Source of the DNA: Dirofilaria immitis
Lineage: Eukaryota; Nematoda; Chromadorea; Rhabditida; Onchocercidae
Reading direction: 5' to 3'
Length of the DNA: 64,000 nt
NCBI GenBank assembly: GCA_024305405.1
Contig: JAKNDB010000002.1
Coordinates: 62,001 to 126,000 of the forward strand
In this document: positions 39,675-51,544 of the stretch, one piece after another
Position numbering within the stretch: position 1 is the stretch's first letter
Layout of the letters: every line of letters starts with the position of its first letter
Made by a program: the position numbers and the translations under genes
The notes under the pieces: generated by a model
What the model was told of the DNA's origin: nothing
The model's database searches: none
The model's input: only the letters and a program-made list of their open reading frames with translations

Positions 39675-41497
39675 TTACATTTCAAATAATGATTATCATC
39701 GTCATCATCATCATCAAACTTAGGCTCTGATAAGTTAAATCGAAAAAAAAGTAGGAAAAAATGGGAGAGAAGATGAAGGGGAAGAATGAAGAAAAAGCTC
39801 ATTATTTATTTTTAATTATCATTTCATTTCGTTTTATTTTAATTTCATTTCACTGCAATCATTTACTTTATTCAAATATTTTTCCTTCTTTTCCTCTTTT
39901 TTATATTCTCTTTTTATTTAATTTTTTTCTCTTCCTTCTCTTTTTAATGTTTCTTTTTTAATTTAATTATCGGTCAATTTTCATAATCAAATTTTTTTTT
40001 TGTCTAAAACTCAAATTTCTTGCGAATTATTTATCGAACTATTTTATAAGCTAAATATATTCGTTTGTTATTGAATAAAATATCCTAAAGGGAAAACGAA
40101 TAATTTAAAATCGAATTTCACTAACTTATATTTACAACAAAATTGTAGTTAAATTTATTGCTTGCATTAATATGATGATAACATTCTTTGATATCATGTG
40201 TAGAAGTAGGTCAATAAATTTAACAAATTAAATGTTGAAGTTTATGTTTGAAAATTCCCTGGAATATGTTATGTTGTATTCCTTCACAGTGCCGTAATCG
40301 CATCAGCATGATACAGTAAAGTTTCAAATCAGTTTTCTGATATAAGATCTTCATAGTATTAATTAGATATGAAATTAATATCCCATTTTCAGATGCAACA
40401 AGTATAATCATTTTGAAGTAATTGCTAATTAATTGAACACTATTTAAGAAAAATTCGGACCCAAAAGTTTAATTTGTAATCTTAGAAACGAAATACAATT
40501 GCATATAACTTATAATTTTATTTTTGAAAATCAATTTATTCTGATGAAATAGATGAGGAATTTTATTAATAATCTCAATCATAAATAAGATTAATTAATT
40601 ACCATTTTTATTAACCGTAATTAAGAATTTTTATCCACTTGCTATACATGATTTTGTTCAGGATAATGATCATTCCTTTATCGTTGTTTTTCCAATTATT
40701 CGTCTTTTCTTTCCTTTTTTTTCCGATCGATGGATAAAGCATATAATTTATTAAATTAAAAATTTTTTCTTTAAAAAAATTTGCATTTTTAATTTCGCCT
40801 TATGTTAATAAATACATGAATATATATGTATATGCATAAAAATTTTCGAATCTTCGATCTGCTTTTATTAATTAATTTTTCCATTTATTTAAATATATAA
40901 AAGTAAATATTTTTGTAAGATTTTTCATTTAATATTTGTAACGAAATTTATTAAGAAGACGATAAAATAAATGTTAGAACAAATATTTTGAAATTTCTTT
41001 ATTTTTATGAAAATAAAAATTCAAAACATTATTTTTCAATAAAACAAAATACAAAGTAAGGTCGAATCATGATATGTTTTTCTCAATTTTTTATTGGTAA
41101 TGATTGAATGCAAAATGTAAAAATTTCAAAAATTCCTTTTTATAACATCTGACAGATTAATGCTAATTTACTTGCTAGATAGATTCATTATTTTATACTA
41201 AAAATTAGTTGATGAGCTGATCTAGATGATAATTGATAAGCGCCGTTTTTAAGTACATCTTAATTTTTCACCGATTTTCTAAATTTCTGCAAATTATCGG
41301 ACTAGTTATCAAGCTAATTATGAAATCGATCATAAAATTATTCATGATAAAAATTAATAAATGATAGGATAGAAAAAATTATTCTACTATTAAATAGCGT
41401 ATAGCATAATTTAAAGAATATAATTAATTATTATATATTAATACATTGATAAATCCTTTCTATTAAAAATTTTTAATTTAATAATTTTTGCATGTTT
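36317..41497 (+). repeat. arm 1 of a 5.2 kb inverted repeat
   Basis: Matches the reverse complement of 43974-49154. Paired coordinates sum to 85469-85472 along the whole length, so there are only a few one-base indels. By eye I found substitutions at 37371, 37564 and 38276 and run-length differences near 37585, 38172, 38795 and 38940, which implies well over 99% identity. It contains receptor exons 3-7 plus 1.8 kb of 3' flank, and begins in receptor intron 2. Confidence 0.95.
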
Positions 41498-41599
41498 TCC
41501 TTTGCTTTATTAAATTCTAATTAAATAATAGCAGCTTAATAAATATGTTGAAATCATGAATGAGGATATAAATTTTTAATTAATCTATTATGTAACTTA

Positions 41600-42010
41600 T
41601 AGTCTGGACCAAAGAATGGAACGATTATTGAAAGAAAATAATGCATGCCTAAATTGTCTTGAACCAGGTTATACGAAAATTAAAGAAAGGAGAACGTATC
41701 TATTTCTGTTGTAAAAGTCGCCATAATACCGCATAAATATTATACTAAATATAACGATCGAGTAAAATCAGTCGAACCAACCAAAGAAGAAACAAATTCG
41801 ATAAAAGTATTCAGCCCAGTAATAAAACATTCGAAACGAAGTGACAGGGAAGTTTTACTTTTTTGCAAAGAGGTTGAAGTAATTAATTTTGATATGCCAG
41901 AGATTTCAAATAAAATTGTAGTATTATTCGATTGCGATACTTAAACAACAACGTGCATTGTTGTGAATAAATTGCGAAAGGTTTCCGTGACAACATGAAT
42001 GTCGTTTAAA
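41600..42010 (+). mobile_element. decayed BEL/Pao-like LTR retrotransposon, gag-protease segment
   Basis: In the plus frames, a CLNCLEPGYT segment (about 41644-41673) resembles the first gag zinc knuckle of BEL/Pao elements, with the usual His replaced by Tyr. After a frameshift, FCCKSRHNTA (about 41706-41735) resembles the second. A further open part reads VLLFCKEVEVINFDMPEIS and ends in LFDCDT just before a stop (TAA, 41942-41944), at the place where BEL/Pao proteases carry their catalytic LFD-x-G-S motif. At least one frameshift and several stops show that it is dead. Reverse transcriptase, integrase and LTRs are not visible, so this is a fragment. Confidence 0.6.
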
Positions 42011-42830
42011 TCGCTGAATAGAACAAGAAAATCAGGGAAGAAAATGATTTCTCTGTACTGCATTTCACATGAATGGGTATATATTGTACATGCATATTTA
42101 CTGTATAATAAAAGGTATAGGCTAAAATTTCTCCTCCTTTGTCTTTGACTATATTTCTCACAAGCTAAAAAAGCCCTATTCCTTATATTCATAACCGTAT
42201 ACCAGCGTTCACCACCTATCAAAGAAGGCAGTTCAAAATAGCAAACCATTCGAAATCAAGCACTTCGACGAGTCGATTGAATTTACCCCGATTTATGATT
42301 CCTTTTTCTATTATCCTCTTTATTTGAGTATGTTATCTTCATTGTATTTGTCTTATTGATATCATTGAAATTGTATAACTAATTGTAATCGCTGCGTTCA
42401 TTGGTATATTATGAAACTTATTGTATTAAGGTTTAATTACTTAAGTTGAAGATTCGTATTTTTGAATTTTGTCGTTGGCAACGTTTGGAGCTTAAGTGAA
42501 AATGAAATATTTACAACTCTAAATTAGATTTTTATATATGTTTATTTGTTTCCTATACATTTTGTTATAGAAAGCGTTTTTCGTTTTTTTTTTTTTTTTT
42601 TATATACTTTATACAATTCTGAGTAAATTTAACTTTTGTTTAATCTTCAAGAGGTTAAAAGTATTTAATAACACAAAAAGAATAAGATTGTTTTGCATGA
42701 CAATTATTTAACTGTTTTATAATTTTTTGAGGTAATAATCATAACGGATAACAACCAAAACTGCCATATGAAAAAAAAAAAAAATTTATCAAAATATATT
42801 GTACCGAATAAGAAAAATTCGGGCTATTAA

Positions 42831-43070
42831 TTTGTTCAGTTTGCTTAAATAATTTGAGCAATTCATTCACAAAATCATTTTTAAAGCAATCGACAGTATG
42901 TTTTGTAAGCCAAAAAATTTGAAGACACAGCATTCATTTAATTAAAGTTTTTGTTTTAAACTTCTTGCAGCATCATAAAATTGTAAAATTATTACTATAA
43001 ACTGAATATCATTTAACATAACTTTAACCATTAAGTTATGACATACATCAGTTACATGCTCAAAAAAATT
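42831..43070. repeat. dispersed repeat family R300, copy 1
   Basis: Diverged match to 50248-50550 and 52858-53160. Shared landmarks are TTTGTTCA at the left, ATAAACTG-ATATCATTTA in the middle and CATTAAGTTATGACATACAT near the right end. Non-coding in all copies. Confidence 0.7.
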
Positions 43071-43269
43071 TTAAGAATTGTTTCCGTTTCCTATATAATA
43101 AATCAACTTCTGCAAATTTGGATTAGCTTCTACAATCTGCAAGCCGAGCGTAGCGTTGTCATGCACTGGTCCGGTAGAATAATCATGAGTATATATACAA
43201 TTTTGATTAATAAAAAACATATTTAATAGGGTGGTTTGCAACAGACATTACAACGGATATTACAAATTT

Positions 43270-43647
43270 TCATTTAGATAACAAAAATACTAACGATTTG
43301 ATTGCAGCATAAAGTTGTAAAACGAAAGAAATCCTACTTGATGCTACCTGTCTGGTTTGCTTGTTCGATTTTGTTGAATGATTGGTCTGAATGTTAAGTT
43401 TGTTCGTTCGTTTGTTTCTATTGGTAACAACGGGTGGGGGTCGAAGCGAGTGCTGATCCCACGGTCCCGATATTTTTGCGAGTCGTTGTGCTAACAGTGA
43501 TGCTTCAAATATATTGAAATTAGCTGATCCAGCACTAATAATGTTGCTACCTATAGGTACACTTGGAACTGAGGATGCACTGGAATAGTACGTCCGGAAG
43601 AAATTGACAGTATGGCTTTTTTTTCTGAGGAACATAGATTGAAGCAA
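43270..43647 (-). CDS. doubtful 125-codon open frame in the loop
   Basis: The middle of the frame (SVPIGSNIISAGSANFNIFE, then ASLLAQRLAKISGPWDQHSL) has noticeably higher GC and more balanced residues than the surroundings, while the C-terminal third is Asn/Thr/Lys-rich low complexity. A possible acceptor (ACTATTCCAG) lies inside it near 43580. It may be an exon remnant captured with the spacer. No family recognised. Confidence 0.25.
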   Translation of the reverse strand: MLQSMFLRKKSHTVNFFRTYYSSASSVPSVPIGSNIISAGSANFNIFEASLLAQRLAKISGPWDQHSLRPPPVVTNRNKRTNKLNIQTNHSTKSNKQTRQVASSRISFVLQLYAAIKSLVFLLSK

Positions 43648-43973
43648 ATTAGTTTATTTTCTCTAAGCTGGAATGAAGAGTTTCGTTAAAATTTCTTCAT
43701 TAATTTATTTGAAATCAAAATATTGATTTTTAATTTTAGGAATCGTTTACGTTGATAATGGAAGCATGGAGAACCACTGGTAGTACGTTTATTTTTATTT
43801 TTTTTTCAAATTAAAGCAGACAACATTTGATTCTTGAGTACTGCATTTTATCTTTAGACTAAACATTCGAAAGGTAGCAACAAAGTGTGTAATTAGTTTT
43901 AAGATAGAGGATTTGTATGTGTGAAAGTAGTTTTTAATCACAAAGTAAAGAATGTAAATTTATTGGTAAAAAT

Positions 43974-46900
43974 AAACATGTAAAAAATTATTAAATTAAA
44001 AATTTTTAATAGAAAGGATTTATCAATGTATTAATATATAATAATTAATTATATTCTTTAAATTATGCTATACGCTATTTAATAGTAGAATAATTTTTTC
44101 TATCCTATCATTTATTAATTTTTATCATGAATAATTTTATGATCGATTTCATAATTAGCTTGATAACTAGTCCGATAATTTGCAGAAATTTAGAAAATCG
44201 GTGAAAAATTAAGATGTACTTAAAAACGGCGCTTATCAATTATCATCTAGATCAGCTCATCAACTAATTTTTAGTATAAAATAATGAATCTATCTAGCAA
44301 GTAAATTAGCATTAATCTGTCAGATGTTATAAAAAGGAATTTTTGAAATTTTTACATTTTGCATTCAATCATTACCAATAAAAATTGAGAAAAACATATC
44401 ATGATTCGACCTTACTTTGTATTTTGTTTTATTGAAAAATAATGTTTTGAATTTTTATTTTCATAAAAATAAAGAAATTTCAAAATATTTGTTCTAACAT
44501 TTATTTTATCGTCTTCTTAATAAATTTCGTTACAAATATTAAATGAAAAATCTTACAAAAATATTTACTTTTATATATTTAAATAAATGGAAAAATTAAT
44601 TAATAAAAGCAGATCGAAGATTCGAAAAATTTTTATGCATATACATATATATTCATGTATTTATTAACATAAGGCGAAATTAAAAATGCAAATTTTTTTA
44701 AAGAAAAAATTTTTAATTTAATAAATTATATGCTTTATCCATCGATCGGAAAAAAAAGGAAAGAAAAGACGAATAATTGGAAAAACAACGATAAAGGAAT
44801 GATCATTATCCTGAACAAAATCATGTATAGCAAGTGGATAAAAATTCTTAATTACGGTTAATAAAAATGGTAATTAATTAATCTTATTTATGATTGAGAT
44901 TATTAATAAAATTCCTCATCTATTTCATCAGAATAAATTGATTTTCAAAAATAAAATTATAAGTTATATGCAATTGTATTTCGTTTCTAAGATTACAAAT
45001 TAAACTTTTGGGTCCGAATTTTTCTTAAATAGTGTTCAATTAATTAGCAATTACTTCAAAATGATTATACTTGTTGCATCTGAAAATGGGATATTAATTT
45101 CATATCTAATTAATACTATGAAGATCTTATATCAGAAAACTGATTTGAAACTTTACTGTATCATGCTGATGCGATTACGGCACTGTGAAGGAATACAACA
45201 TAACATATTCCAGGGAATTTTCAAACATAAACTTCAACATTTAATTTGTTAAATTTATTGACCTACTTCTACACATGATATCAAAGAATGTTATCATCAT
45301 ATTAATGCAAGCAATAAATTTAACTACAATTTTGTTGTAAATATAAGTTAGTGAAATTCGATTTTAAATTATTCGTTTTCCCTTTAGGATATTTTATTCA
45401 ATAACAAACGAATATATTTAGCTTATAAAATAGTTCGATAAATAATTCGCAAGAAATTTGAGTTTTAGACAAAAAAAAAAATTTGATTATGAAAATTGAC
45501 CGATAATTAAATTAAAAAGAAACATTAAAAAGAGAAGGAAGAGAAAAAAATTAAATAAAAAGAGAATATAAAAAAGAGGAAAAGAAGGAAAAATATTTGA
45601 ATAAAGTAAATGATTGCAGTGAAATGAAATTAAAATAAAACGAAATGAAATGATAATTAAAAATAAATAATGAGCTTTTTCTTCATTCTTCCCCTTCATC
45701 TTCTCTCCCATTTTTTCCTACTTTTTTTTCGATTTAACTTATCAGAGCCTAAGTTTGATGATGATGATGACGATGATAATCATTATTTGAAATGTAATTA
45801 TTGATGATACTCTATGAAGCAGTCCAGATAAAATTGGCCCGATCCATCGATTAGAATTTTTCGAAGTGTACGTCTGAAGCTTCCACCAAAAAATAAATAG
45901 CAGAAAAAATTGCCGGTACAATTGATAATCACCAATAGATTAGACATATCAACCAAATATATTAATGCATCATAATTCTATAAAAGTTTTCGTTTTCCCC
46001 ACTTTTTTTGAAATATTTTTACAAAAAAACTTTCAAAAATAGAATTGAACAATTTTTGAAGACTGAAATTTTAACGATGAAAATTATCAGAATTGAACAA
46101 ATTCTTTTCGTCTTTTGTCATTTCATTATCATATTATAATTATGTAATATTTAAAGATTAAATTATTGATTGAATTCCTAAATTCTTTTCATATAGTTCT
46201 GGGTAATGTTTAATAAATTGATGTTATTAAAATATTGATTAATTTGTTTTTGTTTTTTTTTTTTTTTTAAATTTCTAAATAATACATTATTGTTTTTATA
46301 TTATTATAAAAGAAATTTAAACTCTACCTTATCAGCAAAAAACATTTCAATAAAATTGACCAAAAGAGCAGCTGAATTACAAAAAATAAACATAAAAACG
46401 ACCACTATAAGACTAATCGTATCGGAATCCTCTAAATCAAATTTACGAATAATAATTTATTGATTAATAAGGTAAAAGATTCCTTAAATATTCAAATTTA
46501 TTCTTCTAAAATTAAAAAGAAGATATCATTTTGCCATCAAATGATAATTTTTACGTTTTCCTTTTATTTCTAAATTAATTCAGCTTTATTTTCAATAATA
46601 TGATAGCTATTTGTATACTATAATAATTTGCACAAATTAAAATATTTTTATTAAATATATAAGAAAAAAGAAGAAAAAAATTTAACGAAATTTAAAAATT
46701 ATTTACCGGAAGCACCATTTTTAAGTACCACTCGGACAATTGACACATTAAGCGTAACGATAATTAAAAGTGGTCCAGCGGCCATAAATATCGTATACAT
46801 ATAAGTATAATATAATGCATAATAAAATGCATTGTTTCGAAGCTCTCAAAACTAATTTATATTGAAAACGAAAAATTTTTTTGTTATTTCGAATATTTGA

Positions 46901-49154
46901 ACACATATTTCAAAATATTTTCAAAAAAATCAAATTTTATAAAATTACGAAATGAAATTTCGTACAAAAATTTATAGAAATTTCTGAAATGAAATTTTTT
47001 CAAATTAAAATATTGCAATTATTTAACAATTATCAATTCAAATTAATAAATTTATCTTCTTCTTGCGACGTAATTTTTTCAAAATTCGAAAAATGTTCTT
47101 AGAATGCTTATAGATATACACACATATATTAAAACTTAGTGCAGCTAATAATTATAATATTTAAAAATAAAAACTGTATCGGAAACAAATAAAGTGTTTC
47201 GTTATCATCATAAAGTATTATCATCATACCAGTAGGGCAGACTTGAACTGATAATGTATCATTTCGTGTTTCATCGATACAATCAATAATTTTTAATTCA
47301 AAAAATGTGGCACATTATATAGAAATGATATTATTGCAATTGATAGCACAAATAATCGAGCAAATCTGAAAAATCAATATTCAAATATCGTTTTCTTCAT
47401 AATAAGCGATAGCATAATTGCAAAGATTAGCAATATTGATTGATTTTATTCTTCAATTGATATTTTCTATTTTAATGAAATTCAATGACATTTACGCATT
47501 GTAGTGATAATATATTATTGAATTTTCAATTGTAATTCAACTTATTATTTTTGAAAATTATTTCAAATATTAAATCTTTCAAATATATTGCTTTTTTAAT
47601 TATCATCTCATTTTTCATTAAATATTTTCAACAATTTAAACTTTTTTGTTTCTATTAAAATAGAATTGATGGAAATATATTTTGATATATTTTCCTTCTA
47701 AATTATTTTTATCTAATTATTTTAATAAATTTTATTTAATCAATGAATCAATCAATAAATATATGAATGAATAAATGAGTAGGTTACAAAGTCAATTGCT
47801 TCGTTTTTCACTTCTTTATTAATTTATCGAAAAAAAAAAAAAACGATATTTTATACGACAAATTTATCGCAAATTCAAAAATTGACCTTTTATTCATTTT
47901 TGAACATTAATAAAAATTGAAGTCTTATCTGGAAAAAGTTTCGCGCAAGAAATTTTCAAAAAAATCAATTTAAGTTGAAATTTAAAATTCAATTTTAACA
48001 AAAAATTTTAACGAAAAAAGAGAAAAACGATGGATTTAATCGAAGGTAAAATATTTTATCAGTAAGGAAAAAAAGACTATTTAGGATAAATTATTTGACC
48101 AAAACTTTCTTAAGTTCACTCTATCGAGAAAAACTATTATGAGGAAAATTTACTTTTTCCATAAATTCTAAGAAAAGAATAGAAAAGAAGAGGAAATGTG
48201 GAGAGAGCGAGAGAAAAAGATTAAAATGAATGAAGGAAATACAATTTCAATAAAGCAATTTTCACGAAAATTCAATTTAGTGTTATTTCAATACTTTTAC
48301 AATGTATGAGTAATAGCTTTTGGTAAAAGCAAAAATATCAGAATTGATTCCACAATGAAAATCAATGATCGATTTATTGCGATTGGATACGAAATTATTG
48401 ATCGATCAATCTGATCATCGGATACGGTTTCTAGATTTCAGATAATTTAATCATTATTTAATATAGCAATTATTACAATGCTTTGACGTTCAATTCATCA
48501 ATTATAATTTCGCATTTATTTTACTAATCTATTATTTTCTAATTTCCTTTATACTATAAAGTTAATTTTCACTTTGCTTTAAATCAATTGACAAATTAAT
48601 AAGTAATAATTTATAATTTATGCCTTAAAATAATTAACAAAAGAGAGAACAGTTAGATATCTTTTTCATTTTAAATCATATTTTACCAAAAAAAAATTTT
48701 TTTCTAAATTTAAAAATTATAAAAACATTTTAGGCTTAATTTATGAAATTTTCAAAATATGAAATATTCATTTCACATAAGAATTTTTCAATTCAAATTA
48801 GATTTTATGGAATTAAAACAACTTATTAAGCAACAATTTATATTAGAATAGTAAATTTTAAAATCTGATATATTCTAGTTTGATACCTTGGTGTACAAAT
48901 TTTATCTTTGATTTTTGCTGATAAGACAATTCGAACAAATGAATCAGCAGCTGCAGCAACACAAAAATAAACAGAAGTGGTTTGTAGCATAGTACTAATT
49001 GGAAAAACAAATTCAGCGCTTCTAACATAAATAATTGATAAAACTAAAAATTAAGTAATATTTATTTATCATTGATTAATTATTTTCTGAAATAAACTAA
49101 ATACATATGATAAAAAATGAGAAATTATAATTTAATAGATTGATGGAATTTCAA
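43974..49154 (-). repeat. arm 2 of the 5.2 kb inverted repeat
   Basis: Reverse complement of 36317-41497. The homology ends within a few bases on both sides: the inner end near a shared CATGTTT, the outer end after GGAATTTCAA (49145-49154). It carries receptor exons 3-7 in mirror orientation and lacks exons 1 and 2. Confidence 0.95.
45798..49043 (-). pseudogene. headless, frameshifted copy of the receptor gene
   Basis: Mirror copies of receptor exons lie at 48887-49043 (exon 3), 47230-47365 (exon 4), 46707-46844 (exon 5), 46328-46431 (exon 6) and 45798-45977 (exon 7). Exons 1 and 2, which encode the N terminus and TM1-TM2, are absent because the repeat begins in intron 2. Exon 4 is 136 rather than 137 bases long: the run that reads seven T in arm 1 (CACATTTTTTTGAA) has six here, which shifts the frame. 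The copy therefore cannot give a full receptor. The shift could be an assembly run-length error, but the missing exons cannot be explained that way. Confidence 0.85.
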
Positions 49155-49465
49155 ATTTGTTAAAAGAATCGGACGAAAAATTATTTGTTCAGTAGTTGGA
49201 TTATCGAACAATACTGTATAGTGGCAAGGTGATATAGGAAATAAAATTAAAATGTTTAAGTAAATTATCGAAAGGACGATGAACAATTTTGACAAAAATG
49301 AGAATCCGTTGAACGGATCTTAAAAATATGTATTGCCATTACGTGGACTAGGCTTACAATATTATGTAAGTCATAAATCAAAACTATTTTTTTAATTAAA
49401 ATTAATCGTCGTCCTTGCCATAATTTGTCAGAATTAGTTTTTATCCAAGAGAAATTGCATGGGAA

Positions 49466-49660
49466 TCATCTTCTTGTATGTATTCGGTAATGTGTTTTCA
49501 GATTATTGGATACACTAAATACTTTGCTGTACATATCACTTGAATGTTTTCTTACCTGTATGTTTTGTCGACGTCTTTTGAGATTGTTGCTATCACTGAA
49601 TCCTTTACCGCTAATAAACACGAATAAATTCTCTTTCTCTTCACTAGTTAAAAAAGCGCT
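49466..49660 (-). pseudogene. C2H2 zinc-finger relic 1
   Basis: A minus-strand frame ending in TGA at 49466 reads GKGFSDSNNLKRRRQNIQ then SKVFSVSNNLKTHYRIHTRR. The spacing and the GKGFS...NNLK...H...IHT pattern are those of Kruppel-type fingers, but the zinc-binding cysteines of both fingers and the histidines of the first have been substituted. Only the last finger keeps H-x3-H. The frame stays open although the metal ligands are gone. Confidence 0.65.
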
Positions 49661-50247
49661 TTATAAAATTCTAAAACAAAACGTTAGCAAAATTGCGCAT
49701 CTCACGTAAGATTATATCGACAGCAGCGAATTTCAAAATAAGAGATAAATATAATAATACTGTAAATATCTTCTCTCATAAACTGGGAAATGATGTACAT
49801 TTTCCGTCAGTGCAAAGTGAATTTTTATTTAATTTTTTATCATCGTTTTGAAATAAATGTAAATTCAGAGTCTCACTGGTTGTCATTGATCAATTCATTA
49901 TCCATCATATATTAAATTTTGCACTTTCATGAATATTCCAAATACAGATCAAAAATCAATAAGGTTACTGTAATAGTTAGATTATTTACATTTTTGCTAT
50001 ATTTGTCCAATATTTTTTCATGCACCATTTTTTTGCGTATCATTCAAAAATACTTTCTTTCTGATGAATTCAAGCTATGTTCTTCATTAACTCAAAACAG
50101 CATCATATACTGTTAAAACTACACGGCTTATCTGAAAATGCATCGACAGAAAACAGTAATCATAGCAGCTGCTGATGTTGTCTAGACAAAACAATTCGTT
50201 AAAATATTGTATCAAATGAGAAAGAAAATTGAATTGTAATTATTTAT

Positions 50248-50550
50248 TTGTTCAAGCTATTTAGCTTATTTTAATAATTTAAACAATTTATTTACAAGAT
50301 CATTCGTTTTAAAATTCATACTAAACACTTTATAAAGCGAGAAAAATTGAAGGCAAAATTTAGTCGTTTGGAGCATTTTATCAAATTTCCCGCTCCATGA
50401 TAAAAATTGTCATTTCTAGCAAGAATAGTATTTTGCAGATCATCACTATTATTTATTAAAAATTATGATCATAAGCTGGATATCATTTAAAACAACTTCA
50501 ATCATTAAGCTAATTATATAGGTCAGTTACGTGACCTGAAAGTATTTTGA
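50248..50550. repeat. dispersed repeat family R300, copy 2
   Basis: Shares with copy 3 the phrases TTTGTTCAAGCTATT, TTTAGTCGTTTGGA-ATTTTATCAAATTTCCC and AATTGTCATTTCTA in the same order. The upstream segment 50195-50247 also matches 63510-63565. Confidence 0.8.
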
Positions 50551-51162
50551 GTGATTTTGCAAAACTTGGAAAATTTTTCGATTTTGCGCTTTGGAATAGT
50601 ATGATACTGTGTTATACTACATATTATAATTCAATCATCGGATTTTTTTGTGCTATTAAAATCGAACTAGTAGTCTCTACTAAATGCGAATGAAATAAAC
50701 ATTCTGGTTTGCCTTATATTACCGAAGTAAATTTCTAAAATTAATTTTACATTCCAAAATTATTATACCCTAGAATTTTGCCTTATGTGGATCGTTTGTC
50801 CAATTCATATATAATTCCTTTTATCTTAAACAACTATTAATCCAATTCATTGTAAATCCCTTTTATTATAAGCATAGATTTACGAATTACCCAAATGTTT
50901 TATAAAATATAGAAAAGTTTCTTTATTTACCTAACTATTTCTTTTTGTAATACTGAGAACTAATTTGCTAGTAACTGTTTCCGACTTAATAAATTAGCTT
51001 GCAGGTAATGTATGGAAATTGTAAAAATCCTACTGCATGAAAATCAATCTTACGTAATGATTAATACGTTTTAAAGTAACTTCCATTATAGAAATTTTCA
51101 AATCGATATCCTGACAACTTTGCGTTATAATTTTTTTGTGCTGACGATATCTCTAGTTTTTT

Positions 51163-51320
51163 TATATTTCAACTATCGATAATAGATATGAAGAAATTAT
51201 GAGAAAAAAAGCTTTCGGACTGAATGACTTGAAGAAGTTATTTATTGCTGCTGATTTTCTCTTTGTTTAATTTTCACTAAGCTTGTTTTGCAATTATCAG
51301 AAGCAATATTACTGTTATGT
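51163..51320 (+). pseudogene. coding-like module, copy 1
   Basis: The plus frame reads KKAFGLNDLKKLFIAADFLF before a TAA. About 88% similar by eye to the copy at 51545 over 120 bp. Family not recognised. Confidence 0.5.
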
Positions 51321-51544
51321 CCTGTGTCGTGATTATCGCCAATAAAATTTATATTAATCCATATTATTACCGTCTAAACCTTTGTTTATAACTTCCAAAC
51401 TCCTTCATAAAGAAGTAAAATTATTTTCACTACAAGAAAGATTTTCGTATATTTTTACATTTCATTTCTGCTATTAAATTTACACTGAACAACGATTTTC
51501 AAATTAAAGAATTAAATTGAAAAATGAATCGAATTGTTTTTTCA

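Larger units (their letters stand above)
41498..43973. other. 2.5 kb unique loop between the inverted arms
   Basis: Single-copy spacer. It carries a decayed retrotransposon relic (from about 41600), AT-rich sequence, one member of a dispersed repeat family (42831-43070) and a 125-codon minus-strand frame (43270-43647). Because this spacer is 2.5 kb of distinct sequence, the structure is not a simple fold-back read artefact. Confidence 0.8.

Noticed and set aside
41941..42249. 102-codon minus-strand frame overlapping the retroelement relic
   Set aside because: Antisense to the protease-like segment at one end, with no recognisable domain; probably fortuitous.
42430..42451. Spliced-leader-like word GGTTTAATTACTTAAGTTGAAG
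   Set aside because: From memory it matches 18 of 22 positions of nematode SL1, but it lacks a GT donor directly after it, an Sm site and the SL RNA fold. It lies in the loop as a single degenerate copy, so chance is likely.
40220..45252. Identical 63-codon frames at 40220-40411 (minus) and 45061-45252 (plus), and the pair at 39761 and 45487
   Set aside because: They are the same non-coding 3' flank read in the two arms of the inverted repeat. Identity reflects the recent duplication, not coding constraint.
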